DNA of 64,000 nucleotides, from assembly GCA_947497985.1 (NCBI GenBank), contig CANMIX010000010.1, positions 118,670 through 182,669 of the forward strand, in the 5' to 3' direction. Position numbers and translations under genes: made by a program. Below are positions 55,085 through 63,828 of the stretch, piece after piece; positions within the stretch are counted from its first letter, which is position 1; each line of letters opens with the position of its first letter. The stretch is from an uncultured Paracoccaceae bacterium. GTDB lineage: Bacteria > Pseudomonadota > Alphaproteobacteria > Rhodobacterales > Rhodobacteraceae. The notes beneath the pieces are model-generated. The model ran no database searches, had not been told where the DNA came from, and worked only from the letters and a program-made list of their open reading frames with translations.

Positions 55085-56755
55085 TTATATTTCGGCGAAA
55101 AATCCTGTTTTCGCTCTTGCAATCCCCTCTGTAATCAAAGATATATCCGCCTCACGGAGAGGTGGCCGAGTGGTCGAAGGCGCACGCCTGGAAAGTGTGT
55201 AGGCGGGAGACCGTCTCCAGGGTTCGAATCCCTGTCTCTCCGCCATTAACTTCTTTTGGCAAGAAAACCCCTCTAACACCTTGAATGGTAAGGTGTTTTT
55301 TGGTGTTCGAAGTCCTTCATTTCGCGCGTAGGTAATTTGCTCTGCAAAGGCCAGTCTCAGGACAGTGCGTTGGGCGATCAGGTTGCCACTTTTCCAGAGT
55401 TTCCAAGGGTTTGATAGGAATTGTAGGGCGTGTTCGAACATTTGGTCGAAGGTGTGCATTGGCTTTCCTTGGTTTTGCAGTTTTTCGTCTAGAACCAGCT
55501 TCTCACGCTCCATCTTTTCGATGCGCTTCTCGTAGGCGGTAATCAGCGTTGTGCTATCCGCGTCTACTACGCGATCCAAAAGGCCTTCGATTTGCTTATC
55601 CAGTTTGTTGCGCTCCGTGCGGATCAGGCGTTTGTCAGCCTCCATTTGTCCCGCACGTTGCCCCCAAGCGTCTTTGAACATCTTTGACGCCATTGCAAAC
55701 ATGCCCTCGGATGGTTTGAGGCTTTGCATCAATTCGTCAAACTCACCCTCGAGCACATCGCGACGGATCGATTTGCGATAGCTCGGGCATCCTTTGGCGT
55801 GGCAGAGGTAATACGGATGTTTCTTGCCCGACTTGCTGGTGGACCAGCAGGCCGTCAGAGGCGTGTTGCAGTCATCGCAGCACACGAACCCCCGCAGTGG
55901 GAAATCCGCATTGATATCCTTGCGTGCGGGCGCTCTGGCCCCGTCCTTGATCCGTTGCTGGATCAATTCATGGGTCTCCAATGAGATCAGGCCTTCATGA
56001 TGGCCTTTGCGCAGTGACACATCCCACTCAGGAATTTCGATGTAACCCGCAAAATGCGTGCGGGTCATCAGGCGGATGATCCGTTCAAAACGGATCGTGC
56101 CATCGGCGAAGTCTTTCGGGAACGCAGGTTTGGACTCCAGAAACCGCTTTACTTCGGCCTGTGTTTCAAAATGTCCTGAGGCAAACCCTTCCAAGGCTTC
56201 TTGGATGATAGATGCCAAAGGTTCATCGCGCACTAGCATATTGCCATGCCCTGCAACGCGTTCATACTTGTATCCTATCGGTGCGCGGAACACCCAATAC
56301 CCATTAAGCGCACGGCCCCGCATACGGTTCTTGGTTTGCTCACCACTTTTCTGGCGTTGGTGTTGAGACACAGACGCCAACAGGTTTTCCACCAGAATGC
56401 TGTCACTGTCCTCACCGAATTCAATCGACGGGCTTTCCAGCTTGCCGCCCGCTTCGGCCAGCAGCGCCCTCAGTTGCCAATGCCCAACCACATCCCGCGC
56501 AAAGCGGTTGATGTCATCAATAATGACAACACAGGTTTCCTTTTGCGCCTTCAGGTACGCCAGCAGAGCAATCATGGCAGGACGATCAGCATCACCACCC
56601 GATTTGTTGTCATTGAAGACCTCAAGCACCTCATAGCCCTTATACCGCGCATATTCACGGCAACGGCTTTCTTGCGACGCCAGCCCGTCACCCTTCTTCA
56701 ATTGAGCGATGCTCGAAACGCGGGCGTAAATGACAGCGTGTTGTTTTGTTTCCAT
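55085..56755 (-). CDS. Large serine recombinase, reading through tRNA-Ser at its C terminus
   Basis: 556 codons open. The N-terminal resolvase catalytic domain has YARVSSIAQ (catalytic Ser14) and [10 protein letters not shown]. The recombinase domain (about 160-270) is followed by a zinc ribbon ([16 protein letters not shown]...CHAKGCPSY) and a coiled coil (about 375-440). It excises or integrates the island by single-strand serine chemistry. From about residue 500 the frame reads [10 protein letters not shown] and on, which is the antisense of tRNA-Ser, so the last 55 or so residues are fixed by the att site and not native. Its start overlaps the stop of the small gene upstream by 1 nt (TAATG). 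Confidence 0.9.
   Translation of the reverse strand: METKQHAVIYARVSSIAQLKKGDGLASQESRCREYARYKGYEVLEVFNDNKSGGDADRPAMIALLAYLKAQKETCVVIIDDINRFARDVVGHWQLRALLAEAGGKLESPSIEFGEDSDSILVENLLASVSQHQRQKSGEQTKNRMRGRALNGYWVFRAPIGYKYERVAGHGNMLVRDEPLASIIQEALEGFASGHFETQAEVKRFLESKPAFPKDFADGTIRFERIIRLMTRTHFAGYIEIPEWDVSLRKGHHEGLISLETHELIQQRIKDGARAPARKDINADFPLRGFVCCDDCNTPLTACWSTSKSGKKHPYYLCHAKGCPSYRKSIRRDVLEGEFDELMQSLKPSEGMFAMASKMFKDAWGQRAGQMEADKRLIRTERNKLDKQIEGLLDRVVDADSTTLITAYEKRIEKMEREKLVLDEKLQNQGKPMHTFDQMFEHALQFLSNPWKLWKSGNLIAQRTVLRLAFAEQITYARNEGLRTPKNTLPFKVLEGFSCQKKLMAERQGFEPWRRSPAYTLSRRAPSTTRPPLREADISLITEGIARAKTGFFAEI
55156..55245 (+). tRNA. tRNA-Ser (GGA)
   Basis: 90 nt. GGAGAGG pairs with TCTCTCC (one G-U), the D-arm is present, and the anticodon loop CTGGAAA gives anticodon GGA. 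The long variable arm is typical of serine, and the T-arm reads AGGGTTCGAATCCCT. The CCA (55243-55245) is encoded. It is the integration site of the island: the serine recombinase frame on the other strand crosses the whole gene. A hairpin with a T run at 55275-55301 follows. Confidence 0.97.
55275..55301 (+). terminator. Terminator of tRNA-Ser inside the recombinase frame
   Basis: AACACCTT (55275-55282) pairs with AAGGTGTT (55290-55297) around GAATGGT, followed by TTTT. It serves the tRNA on the plus strand while its minus strand encodes recombinase residues ([11 protein letters not shown]). Confidence 0.7.
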
Positions 56756-57075
56756 TAAAGACTCCCTTCTTGTCGCGCGTCAGTCTCGGGAGCTGCGGCA
56801 GTTTCAAAAGTTGTTTTGGTATTGGGTAAGTTTAGCACATCCACAGCGGGCATTTCTGCCAAAGACACGTCTTTTCCACAGGCTTGCTGGACGGGGTGAA
56901 CGCCGAACCCAAGATCGACAAAGCTGACCATGATAGACCACAATGCTTCGATCAACTCGCGCTTATGTTCATCCGAGATATCATCGTCTTCGAAGAATGG
57001 CAGATAGGCATCCCAATCAATCGTCAGGCTTGGCGGAGCCGTTTCGGGATTAAACTCTGGTGGAATGTCGGTCAT
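56755..57075 (-). CDS. Small protein coupled to the recombinase, unknown
   Basis: 106 residues from the ATG at 57075 (MTDIPPEFNPETAPPSLTID); the open frame extends further but without a ribosome site. It is acidic, with DDDISDEHKRELIEALWSIM followed by FVDLGFGVHPVQQACG. Similar small genes commonly precede serine recombinases in alphaproteobacterial islands (from memory), so it may be a recombination helper or directionality factor. Its stop overlaps the recombinase start by 1 nt. Confidence 0.6.
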   Translation of the reverse strand: MTDIPPEFNPETAPPSLTIDWDAYLPFFEDDDISDEHKRELIEALWSIMVSFVDLGFGVHPVQQACGKDVSLAEMPAVDVLNLPNTKTTFETAAAPETDARQEGSL

Positions 57076-57277
57076 GGCCTGTCTCTTTCTGCCTGTCGGC
57101 GTTTCTCTGGTTCGGGGTCTCCTTTGTTGCCTCTCACCACGAGAGAACATAAGCGGAACAATATAGGACATTATTCCCAAAACCCAAAGCGTGAATTTTC
57201 TGGCTTCGAGGCTTGGATATCCTAAAATACCACTGCAATGGCCGTAGGTTGCGGGTAAAATCGGGTAGTTTTGAGGC
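57076..57277. other. Divergent promoter region of the island
   Basis: 202 bp between the recombinase operon and the plus-strand hypothetical gene. Long pyrimidine-rich stretches and no clear dyad. It should contain both promoters; an open frame across it is a shadow. Confidence 0.4.
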
Positions 57278-58009
57278 ATGGATTTTGATGTGGATAAAAA
57301 TTGGAAGTCAGCGACCAAAGCTGACCGCGCCGCCCTCTATCATGTTGCCCGTTCTGTTGCGGACACCACCAACCTGAGCGTGGAAGCCATTATGGAGCAA
57401 GCCTTCGGTCACAAGCTGATGGTTGGGACCGACTATCTATCGAATTTTCGCAGCGGAGCCATTGGACGGCCCAAAGCCAAGCTGATCCATGCATGGATCG
57501 CTGAAAACCATGCTGATACGGCGCATGCGGTCGATCCACGATTATTCCCGAAAACGCATACAGATGCATGGGCCGATTATCTTGCCAATCATGCCATCTA
57601 CGGCAAATTGCGCATCGCTCGGTTCGACAAATCGTTGGGGCTGGTGCAACGAAAGCGCAACCAACCTAAACCTGATGAGGTTTTGAGGCTTGGCGAGGAA
57701 TTTTGCTTTCATTTGGATAGCGATATTAACGGTCATGCAGTGGCGTTCCAGTTGTATGAAGGGATCATGCACCAATTGCCGCTTGGTCCTAATGAAGAGC
57801 GAACAACCACCGTTTGTGCAGGTGAGCAGTTTCTTCCACTCGACGAAGTCGGGGAGCCTGAGAAATTATTCGAACTAAATGACCTAGGACATCACCAGTT
57901 CATAATCGCAGTGATGGAGGATGCAGAATGTTTGCCAAAGCCAATACAACTGCCCAACCAGAATTGGGAAATAGATTTTCATGTCGTTCAGGTTCAGTTT
58001 ATTTCGTAG
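57278..58009 (+). CDS. Island protein with possible HTH-like N terminus, unknown
   Basis: 243 residues. I do not recognise the family. The first 90 residues are helical and include VEAIMEQAFGHKLMVGTDYL and FRSGAIGRPKAKLIHAWIAE, which could be a DNA-binding unit. The C-terminal half (from about 135) is beta-rich, with RLGEEFCFHLDSDINGHAVA and QLPLGPNEERTTTVCAGEQF, resembling DUF4384-type folds. It is divergent from the recombinase genes, in the position where a repressor would be expected, but this is inference. Confidence 0.5.
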   Translation: MDFDVDKNWKSATKADRAALYHVARSVADTTNLSVEAIMEQAFGHKLMVGTDYLSNFRSGAIGRPKAKLIHAWIAENHADTAHAVDPRLFPKTHTDAWADYLANHAIYGKLRIARFDKSLGLVQRKRNQPKPDEVLRLGEEFCFHLDSDINGHAVAFQLYEGIMHQLPLGPNEERTTTVCAGEQFLPLDEVGEPEKLFELNDLGHHQFIIAVMEDAECLPKPIQLPNQNWEIDFHVVQVQFIS

Positions 58010-58076
58010 TTTTCGTCTCCTATGCGGTTCGTAGAAGGAAATAGAGGCGCCACTCAAAGTTTCGTTTGAAGTAACG

Positions 58077-59606
58077 CTATCTATTGACTGAGCCAGCTTT
58101 CAATACTGCCTTGGCCGCAGCGCTGAACTTGCGAATCCGAGCGAGTGGAAGGATGCGGGTGTTGTTTGTAACTATCGGAAATCGAGTGACAACAAACGGT
58201 TCGACCCTTTCAAGTCCAAGATGATTTTTAAGAAGGTCCTCACGCGAACGCTCCTTGACGATTGCCCTTTCATAGTAGCGCTCGAGCGTCCGGTTGGTTC
58301 GGATGAAGCGTTTCGGATCGAGATCAAGCCAAGATGGGTCAACTAAGTTGTTCTTGCATTGAACATTATAGCAAACGCCATCCCGCGTTGCGATAACGTC
58401 GAATTCTTTGCGATTGATCCTCGTAATCGGTTGCACTGTGAAGCCCTGCTTCGTGAGTTCGTCTTTAATACGTTGTTCGAAGATGAACCCAGAGCGTATC
58501 TGGAAGCGGCGTTTCCTGTAGAGGCAGACATTTTTGAAGTTGTAAAGAAACCGACTAAGCAGGGTAACTGAACTTTGGAACTGGTTTCCATTGCGAACGA
58601 ACGGTGCATAAGAGTTTAAGGACGAAACAAATGTTGTACCTGAGAACGTGAGCAACTGTCGATGTGCAGTCGACACTCCATATCTTTCTGAAAGTACATC
58701 AAGCTCTGCGGACGTTACAGTTATCCAAAAATCGTCTTGAACAAGATAGGAAAGCTCACGGACCAATGCAGCCATTCCAGAAAAGGCAGTATTTTGGAGC
58801 TCGAATTCATCAAATGCCCATTCCATGAGTGTGATATTGTTGCGCAACTCACTAGAACTAAACACTCGGTCGGGCGGCACATTCTCGATCTTTTGGGATT
58901 GAAAATATGACGTTCGTTCAGTGATGGGTACTCTTTCGGCCTCAAGGAACAACTCATCCAAGTTCGAATATTGGTGTGACGCGGTAAACCCTTTCAATCC
59001 GACGTAGAGTGTAAAGTCGTCGAAGAGTTTTCCCAACACTCGCTGCTGCAGCAGGCCAGTAATTGTAGTTCCGCTTACTTCCGCCTGCGGCAATATCCAC
59101 GTCAAGGCGTCGCTAGTGGTCATAGCAACGTGACCCCTGCATGCCCCTGATCCCATCAAATAAAGCAGGCCAACAAAGTGGCGACGCCTTGATTGTAAAT
59201 AGCCGATAGCCTGTCTAACAGTCGAGAGGCCCAGCATAGCTGGAAGGATACCATGCATTGCAAAACTCTGTTGCATTGCTGAGAGTTGAATGAGCAACTT
59301 TGCCTGTCGCTGGGCGAAGTCAGCACCATATAGGTAACTCAGGTGGTGCAATACGAATTTCAAACGCGATGAAATATTTGCTTTAGTGAGAGTGAGCCCT
59401 ACTAATTCTCGTTCGAGTACATCGTCATCCAGTTCGCTCGGTAGATTTATGAGTTCCTCAATCGCGCGAAGTGTTTCGAGCCAAGCGTCTATCGCAGCCT
59501 GAGGTTCTAATGTGGCCAATACGTTGAGGATGCCGTTGGTATGCTGGTTGAGCTGGTCTTCGATCAAATCGAGCGCGTCCTGCCCAGCTAAGCTGTGTTC
59601 AATCAT
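58077..59606 (-). CDS. HerA-coupled protein with C-terminal PD-(D/E)XK-like nuclease
   Basis: 509 residues. The first 370 are mostly helical and unlike any family I know. The C-terminal part has a restriction-endonuclease-like core: E377 in SGFIFEQRIKDEL, then D403 in RKEFDVIATRDG, and Q416-x-K418 in VQCKNN, with spacing of the Mrr type. It starts 7 nt after the HerA stop, so the two are one transcript and probably one complex. It is likely to cut DNA in an anti-phage system. It is read from weak, short motifs, so confidence in the nuclease call is moderate. Base composition is more A+T-rich than the core genome. Confidence 0.65.
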   Translation of the reverse strand: MIEHSLAGQDALDLIEDQLNQHTNGILNVLATLEPQAAIDAWLETLRAIEELINLPSELDDDVLERELVGLTLTKANISSRLKFVLHHLSYLYGADFAQRQAKLLIQLSAMQQSFAMHGILPAMLGLSTVRQAIGYLQSRRRHFVGLLYLMGSGACRGHVAMTTSDALTWILPQAEVSGTTITGLLQQRVLGKLFDDFTLYVGLKGFTASHQYSNLDELFLEAERVPITERTSYFQSQKIENVPPDRVFSSSELRNNITLMEWAFDEFELQNTAFSGMAALVRELSYLVQDDFWITVTSAELDVLSERYGVSTAHRQLLTFSGTTFVSSLNSYAPFVRNGNQFQSSVTLLSRFLYNFKNVCLYRKRRFQIRSGFIFEQRIKDELTKQGFTVQPITRINRKEFDVIATRDGVCYNVQCKNNLVDPSWLDLDPKRFIRTNRTLERYYERAIVKERSREDLLKNHLGLERVEPFVVTRFPIVTNNTRILPLARIRKFSAAAKAVLKAGSVNR

Positions 59607-59613
59607 TTTTGGG

Positions 59614-61485
59614 TCAGCTCTGCATCCTAGAAGCTATTTCGTCCAACACTTCTCTACCTTGAAGTTGATGCGACCACCCTGCAGCAAATGAAATATCGTT
59701 AGAATCAGGTAGTTTGTCTTTCGGCAGTGTTCTAATCTTAACTCTCGCGGGCAATGCGGCTGCTTCTCCGACAAACAACGCTTCTTGTCTTGGTAGAGAA
59801 GACAAAACCGAGGTCATGTTGGAGAGGCTATCGGGAAGAAATCGCTTTACATGTTGTTGATCTTGACTGTTTGACAACCGCAAAACGATCCACGAGTTGC
59901 ACTGTGAAATGACAGTGCCTTCGACATCTGCTGGGCGTTGCGAAATCAACATGAGGCCTAGGCCGTATTTCCGCCCCTCGCGGGCGATGCGGCGAACCGC
60001 ATCTTGGGCAACGGCGTACTGGGCTTCGCCTCGATCTGGAACATATCGATGCGCTTCCTCACAAACTAACAAGATCGGATCACGTTCCCGCCCCTCTCGG
60101 TTTTGGGCAAGCTTATATTGGAACAACAACCTCGCGATCGATGCTGTAAGTGGTCCGGCGACTTCGTTGGGGAGGCCTGAAATATCGATGATCTTAATTT
60201 TTGTCTGTTGGTCGCCTGCAACAGACAAAAACTGAGCGAGAACATCAGAAAGAGTCAGTGGCTGGGCTTCGTCGAGATGATCGTTTAGGAGGAACGAAAT
60301 CCTCGTATCAGAACTCAAAACAGTCACTTTATCGAGAATTGAAGAGAACTTTTGTTTAGCCCCGTCAGTCTCATCATCCCATTTACCTTTGAAGTAGCGT
60401 TTGGTCTGTAGTTCATTGATGTGGGCTACAAATTCTGACAACCTGAAGGGACGCGGCTTATCTCTGTCAAAGTTTGCGATTGCTAGCTTACGTGCCGCCA
60501 ATTCGTCAGGATCATCTGAAGGAATAACTATCGGTTCCTGTGGATGTTGATCTGCTCCAAGAGTGGACAGATCAATATTTTCCACTGCCTGTATTAATCC
60601 TGCTTCAACCATCCGTGCATGGGTGAGGGCTTTGTAAACGATGTTTGACTGAGACGTGGCTTCGTTCTCAGTCTTCCCAACTACTAGTGAACGGAATTCA
60701 TCACTCGACATAAGCCAAAATGGGAGCTTCAGGTTAGCATGTCCTACTGCTGCTTCATTTGGAGCGTCATAGGCTCTGTACAGCGACGCTTCCTCTCCGA
60801 AAGCAGCAGCGTATTCCCCATGGGGGTCAATAATTACAATGCGTGGATTGGAATTTTGCCCTTCAACAGGCTGGTGAGAGATCACTGAGTGTAGGATTGA
60901 AGCTACCGTACCGGACTTACCTGAGCCGGTGGAGCCCAAGACAGCACTATGTTGACCAAAAAGCTTATCAATGTTGGCTCGACATGCGACACGAGTAGCC
61001 CCAACATAGTCACCGATTGCGACATGACAATCGACATTGTCGTCGCGCGCGCTTTCAACGCTTGCATAGAGCCGCTCGGTTTCTCCCTTTGTCATCAAAA
61101 ACACAGACTGTAGTGGGAGCGGGAATGTGCTTATACCGCGACGGAAATCTAGCTTTTCTTCCTTTGGTTGCCACCAAGCTTCACCTAGCAGATCGGCCTC
61201 GATGACGCGCTTGTCAAATGTAGAGACTGCGCTTCCAGCAGAGGCTGCAATTGCGGCAGCTTCCTCGTCAGACTGAAGGCGCAAAAGACTCACCGTGGCA
61301 AAGATAACCTTCCTGCCGATGTGCAGTTTAATCACACTACCAAGCTGACCAACGGAATAGCTTCTCCCGCGATAGCCCCTTGTTAATTCTGTGATCCGTT
61401 TGTCGAGGGCAATTTTGATGGAATTGCCGGAAACCTCGAACACCGTACCAATCTCAAGGCCAGGCTCTACTGTAAAATCAGTCAT
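59614..61485 (-). CDS. HerA-type (DUF87) ATPase of a defence system
   Basis: 623 residues from the ATG at 61485 (AGGAGG 7 nt upstream), overlapping the SIR2 stop by 4 nt; an earlier start is rejected. The N-terminal HAS-barrel has IGTVFEVSGNSIKIALDK. The ATPase core has Walker A GSTGSGKS (184-191), Walker B-like ILLVCEEAHRYVP (471-483) and a sensor/arginine region RRIAREGRKYGLGLMLISQR, then RPADVEGTVISQCNSWIVL. It should form a hexameric DNA translocase. Its SIR2 partner is upstream, as in the SIR2-HerA defence type. No NurA gene is present, so it is not the repair HerA-NurA pair. Confidence 0.9.
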   Translation of the reverse strand: MTDFTVEPGLEIGTVFEVSGNSIKIALDKRITELTRGYRGRSYSVGQLGSVIKLHIGRKVIFATVSLLRLQSDEEAAAIAASAGSAVSTFDKRVIEADLLGEAWWQPKEEKLDFRRGISTFPLPLQSVFLMTKGETERLYASVESARDDNVDCHVAIGDYVGATRVACRANIDKLFGQHSAVLGSTGSGKSGTVASILHSVISHQPVEGQNSNPRIVIIDPHGEYAAAFGEEASLYRAYDAPNEAAVGHANLKLPFWLMSSDEFRSLVVGKTENEATSQSNIVYKALTHARMVEAGLIQAVENIDLSTLGADQHPQEPIVIPSDDPDELAARKLAIANFDRDKPRPFRLSEFVAHINELQTKRYFKGKWDDETDGAKQKFSSILDKVTVLSSDTRISFLLNDHLDEAQPLTLSDVLAQFLSVAGDQQTKIKIIDISGLPNEVAGPLTASIARLLFQYKLAQNREGRERDPILLVCEEAHRYVPDRGEAQYAVAQDAVRRIAREGRKYGLGLMLISQRPADVEGTVISQCNSWIVLRLSNSQDQQHVKRFLPDSLSNMTSVLSSLPRQEALFVGEAAALPARVKIRTLPKDKLPDSNDISFAAGWSHQLQGREVLDEIASRMQS

Positions 61486-62693
61486 GCCATTGCCTCCTGA
61501 ATGTCTGCTGGCAGACCGTCCGAGAGCATTTCCGTCACGCCACCGAACGTCCACCAATCACGGCCGCCCTCTTTTTCCCAGAATGGTCCACGGTTGCCGT
61601 TATACAGCCCCTTTGTTGACACGACATAGACTCTCTCACCCCAAGACGTCTTCCTCCAAATATCAAGTACAGGAGGAAGCGCTTCTCTTTCTTCGGAGAA
61701 TGCTACTAGGGTTAGCTGACTATCAGGAGCGGACATTGCAACTTCAATGTCCTGATTGATATGTTCGTCTCCGAAGGAATATCCGCAAACCAGTAAGACC
61801 CTTTCTGAGCCGTCGGCGAGGTTTGCGCGAAATCGTTGGAATAACTCAGCAAAAGGATCAAGTTGGGTGTTCACGTATTTTGTAGACTGCGGATAAATCA
61901 CCACTTGGTTTTTAGGCGCAGGGTAAATGTCATGATGCCGAACTCTCAAAAGCCGCGAAGCATCGTCTTTGGGAGCCACCCAATCGATTGAGCCGTGCAG
62001 CTTGACAACTCTTGCCTTGGAGGTCGGGTTTGTGTCGCGGCTATAGCCAGCCCAGAATGCCACACCACCTCCAGAAAATCCGTCATCATAAGGAACACCA
62101 CGCAAAGCGAGAGCATCTTCGATTAGCGTGTCATAGTTCGTTGTGAAAAATTCTACTGGCCCGCGAAGTGCTTCAAGCCCAGCTCTATTGCGCCCGAATA
62201 CTGCTTTTACAAAACTAAGGTGGTGTTCGACGGTCACAATTGGCACTTCTGAAGTTCCCACATTTGGATCCACTGGTTCGCCGTTTTCGTCCCAGTTCTC
62301 GCGGTAGCCCCAACGGATTGTGTCAGAAATGATATCCAATAGCCCGTGGTGTAGCTTGGTCAAAGTATCGAAGCCGATTTTCTCATTTCCCAACTGGACA
62401 GATTGATCACGGGAGCGCACAGACATAGAAATTAAATCTGCCAAGTGGGTCAAGAATATCTCTATGTGCGCGTTCGCATCGATGTCACCTGCAATAAAAT
62501 CAATGGTCGAGAGTATTTTAGCCTCATCTTTGAAAATCTCGGTTTTTGCCAACTCCAACACACGCCTTGTCAAAGGATACATCAAGGGGATGTTGGACAT
62601 GAAGCTTGCGCCCGCAGCCAGTAGCCAAGTCTGTTTCGGTATGTTAAAGGCTTTTTCGAATTGTTCTGCTATATCTCTGGCTTCGTCAGACAT
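61482..62693 (-). CDS. SIR2-family NAD+-hydrolase-like protein of a defence system
   Basis: 403 residues. The SIR2-type NAD site is visible in three parts: LLAAGASFMSNIPL (24-37), FFTTNYDTLIEDAL with N186, and VKLHGSIDW with catalytic His233, plus LLVCGYSFGDEHIN (301-313). SIR2 domains in defence proteins consume NAD+ to stop phage growth (established for several systems). Its HerA partner is coupled by a 4-nt overlap. No DNA-binding domain of its own is seen. A 15-nt palindrome lies 20 nt before its start. Confidence 0.88.
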   Translation of the reverse strand: MSDEARDIAEQFEKAFNIPKQTWLLAAGASFMSNIPLMYPLTRRVLELAKTEIFKDEAKILSTIDFIAGDIDANAHIEIFLTHLADLISMSVRSRDQSVQLGNEKIGFDTLTKLHHGLLDIISDTIRWGYRENWDENGEPVDPNVGTSEVPIVTVEHHLSFVKAVFGRNRAGLEALRGPVEFFTTNYDTLIEDALALRGVPYDDGFSGGGVAFWAGYSRDTNPTSKARVVKLHGSIDWVAPKDDASRLLRVRHHDIYPAPKNQVVIYPQSTKYVNTQLDPFAELFQRFRANLADGSERVLLVCGYSFGDEHINQDIEVAMSAPDSQLTLVAFSEEREALPPVLDIWRKTSWGERVYVVSTKGLYNGNRGPFWEKEGGRDWWTFGGVTEMLSDGLPADIQEAMA

Positions 62694-62712
62694 CTGTAAC
62701 TACTCTAAATTA

Positions 62713-62727
62713 TTCAATAATATTGAA
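62713..62727. promoter_or_regulatory. Palindrome before the SIR2 gene
   Basis: TTCAATA-A-TATTGAA is a perfect 7-bp dyad with a 1-nt centre. It starts 20 nt upstream of the SIR2 ATG and ends 103 nt before the stop of the gene upstream. Such a site near a start suggests repression of the defence operon by a helix-turn-helix protein; no such gene is next to it. Confidence 0.55.
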
Positions 62728-62829
62728 GGTGAAGGATTTTTTGGGGTAGCACAAGCGAAAGTTGAATTTTTGAATCGAAAGCCTAATTTCTCGTGGCCTT
62801 GGGGATGACGTTCTCTGCTGCGTGAACGG

Positions 62830-63828
62830 TTAAGTTTCTTTCAAACTTAACAACACGGCTTTGTCTCTGAACTTGACTAGGCTGCTCCACTGCTTTGCCC
62901 CAGAGGTTACAAACTCATCTGATCCAGCACCACTTATGAGCTTTGCTACTTGAACATCGCGGAAAAAGTCGTTCGCGCTGCCGAGGTCATGTGTGATCGA
63001 CCCAGCCGCTGCAACCATGGCAAGCGAAACCGCATCAAAAAAGGCGGGAACGACAACTTGCGCGGCAAAACATTCCTGTTCCGCTTGCGTGGGTAGATTG
63101 TTTAGGTGATTCTGACGGTCAGAGCCTTGGTTCGATCCTGAATGTGCTGCAAGCAAGGGCATGTCGATAACGTGACCAAGAAGCTGAAAAATGCGTGTTG
63201 CGGCCTTCGGGTGCGTTACACCCGACGTTTGGTTCGAGCTATCGGCCCGCTCGATCAACATCATCATCGCTGAGATGGCCGCAACGCGAGTGCGAAGGGA
63301 AAGCCACTCATCAGGTGAGTATGCGTCCAGCAACATTTCGGTTGCGTCATGGTCCGCCTGCATTTCGATAAGCAGGTTGGTTTCAGCGGTGTTGAAAGAA
63401 TGAGTTGGAGCGCTTCTCTTTGGCCGAGTGACCAAGCCGCGTTCTTCGGATGCCTCTTTCTTAGATAGTTTTTCTATGCTGGTGGCATCGAAATGCCCCA
63501 TCTGACAATGATGCAATTCATGCAACATCAGCCAGATCAGGCTGATATGGGTCATCATGGATGCATCAGCACCAGTCGGTTTTCCGAAACTCTCGCGGAA
63601 CTCCTCATCGGCAAATGCTGAGCCCCAGAGCGAGGCCGTTCTATGAGCGGTTCCTACGCTCGCCCGAATGCGGAATTTGTCGCCGTCCATTTCAGCAACG
63701 GCCCAAAAAATTGGATCATCGACGACGTCAAGTGCTGGCACCATGGGGAATGCTTCCCCCATCGTTTCAACATATTGCGCTAATGCCGTTTCAAGTGCGC
63801 GCTCGAGGTTTTGCCTTACATCTGACAT
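62830..63828 (-). CDS. Putative gluzincin-type zinc peptidase in the defence cluster
   Basis: 332 residues from the ATG at 63828; the frame is open to a GTG at 63936, so the start is unsure. It has a gluzincin-like motif: HELHHCQMGH (103-112, HExxH) and, 43 residues on, E155-x2-AD in LLIEMQADHDA, a third metal-ligand pattern. The rest is helical. There is no signal peptide and no transmembrane segment. It is transcribed towards the SIR2 gene, 136 nt away. It may be part of the same defence system, or the last gene of another one to the right. Confidence 0.6.
   Translation of the reverse strand: MSDVRQNLERALETALAQYVETMGEAFPMVPALDVVDDPIFWAVAEMDGDKFRIRASVGTAHRTASLWGSAFADEEFRESFGKPTGADASMMTHISLIWLMLHELHHCQMGHFDATSIEKLSKKEASEERGLVTRPKRSAPTHSFNTAETNLLIEMQADHDATEMLLDAYSPDEWLSLRTRVAAISAMMMLIERADSSNQTSGVTHPKAATRIFQLLGHVIDMPLLAAHSGSNQGSDRQNHLNNLPTQAEQECFAAQVVVPAFFDAVSLAMVAAAGSITHDLGSANDFFRDVQVAKLISGAGSDEFVTSGAKQWSSLVKFRDKAVLLSLKET

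Noticed and set aside
55085..55260. [10 protein letters not shown] tail as a conserved protein domain
   Set aside because: It is the antisense translation of the tRNA-Ser gene, a known source of false similarity.
57075..57318. Longer start for the small gene before the recombinase
   Set aside because: The extra 81 codons have no ribosome site, lie in the divergent promoter and overlap the start of the opposite gene.
59614..62693. HerA-NurA DNA repair pair
   Set aside because: No NurA gene is present; the partner is a SIR2 protein with catalytic Asn and His, so a defence role fits better.
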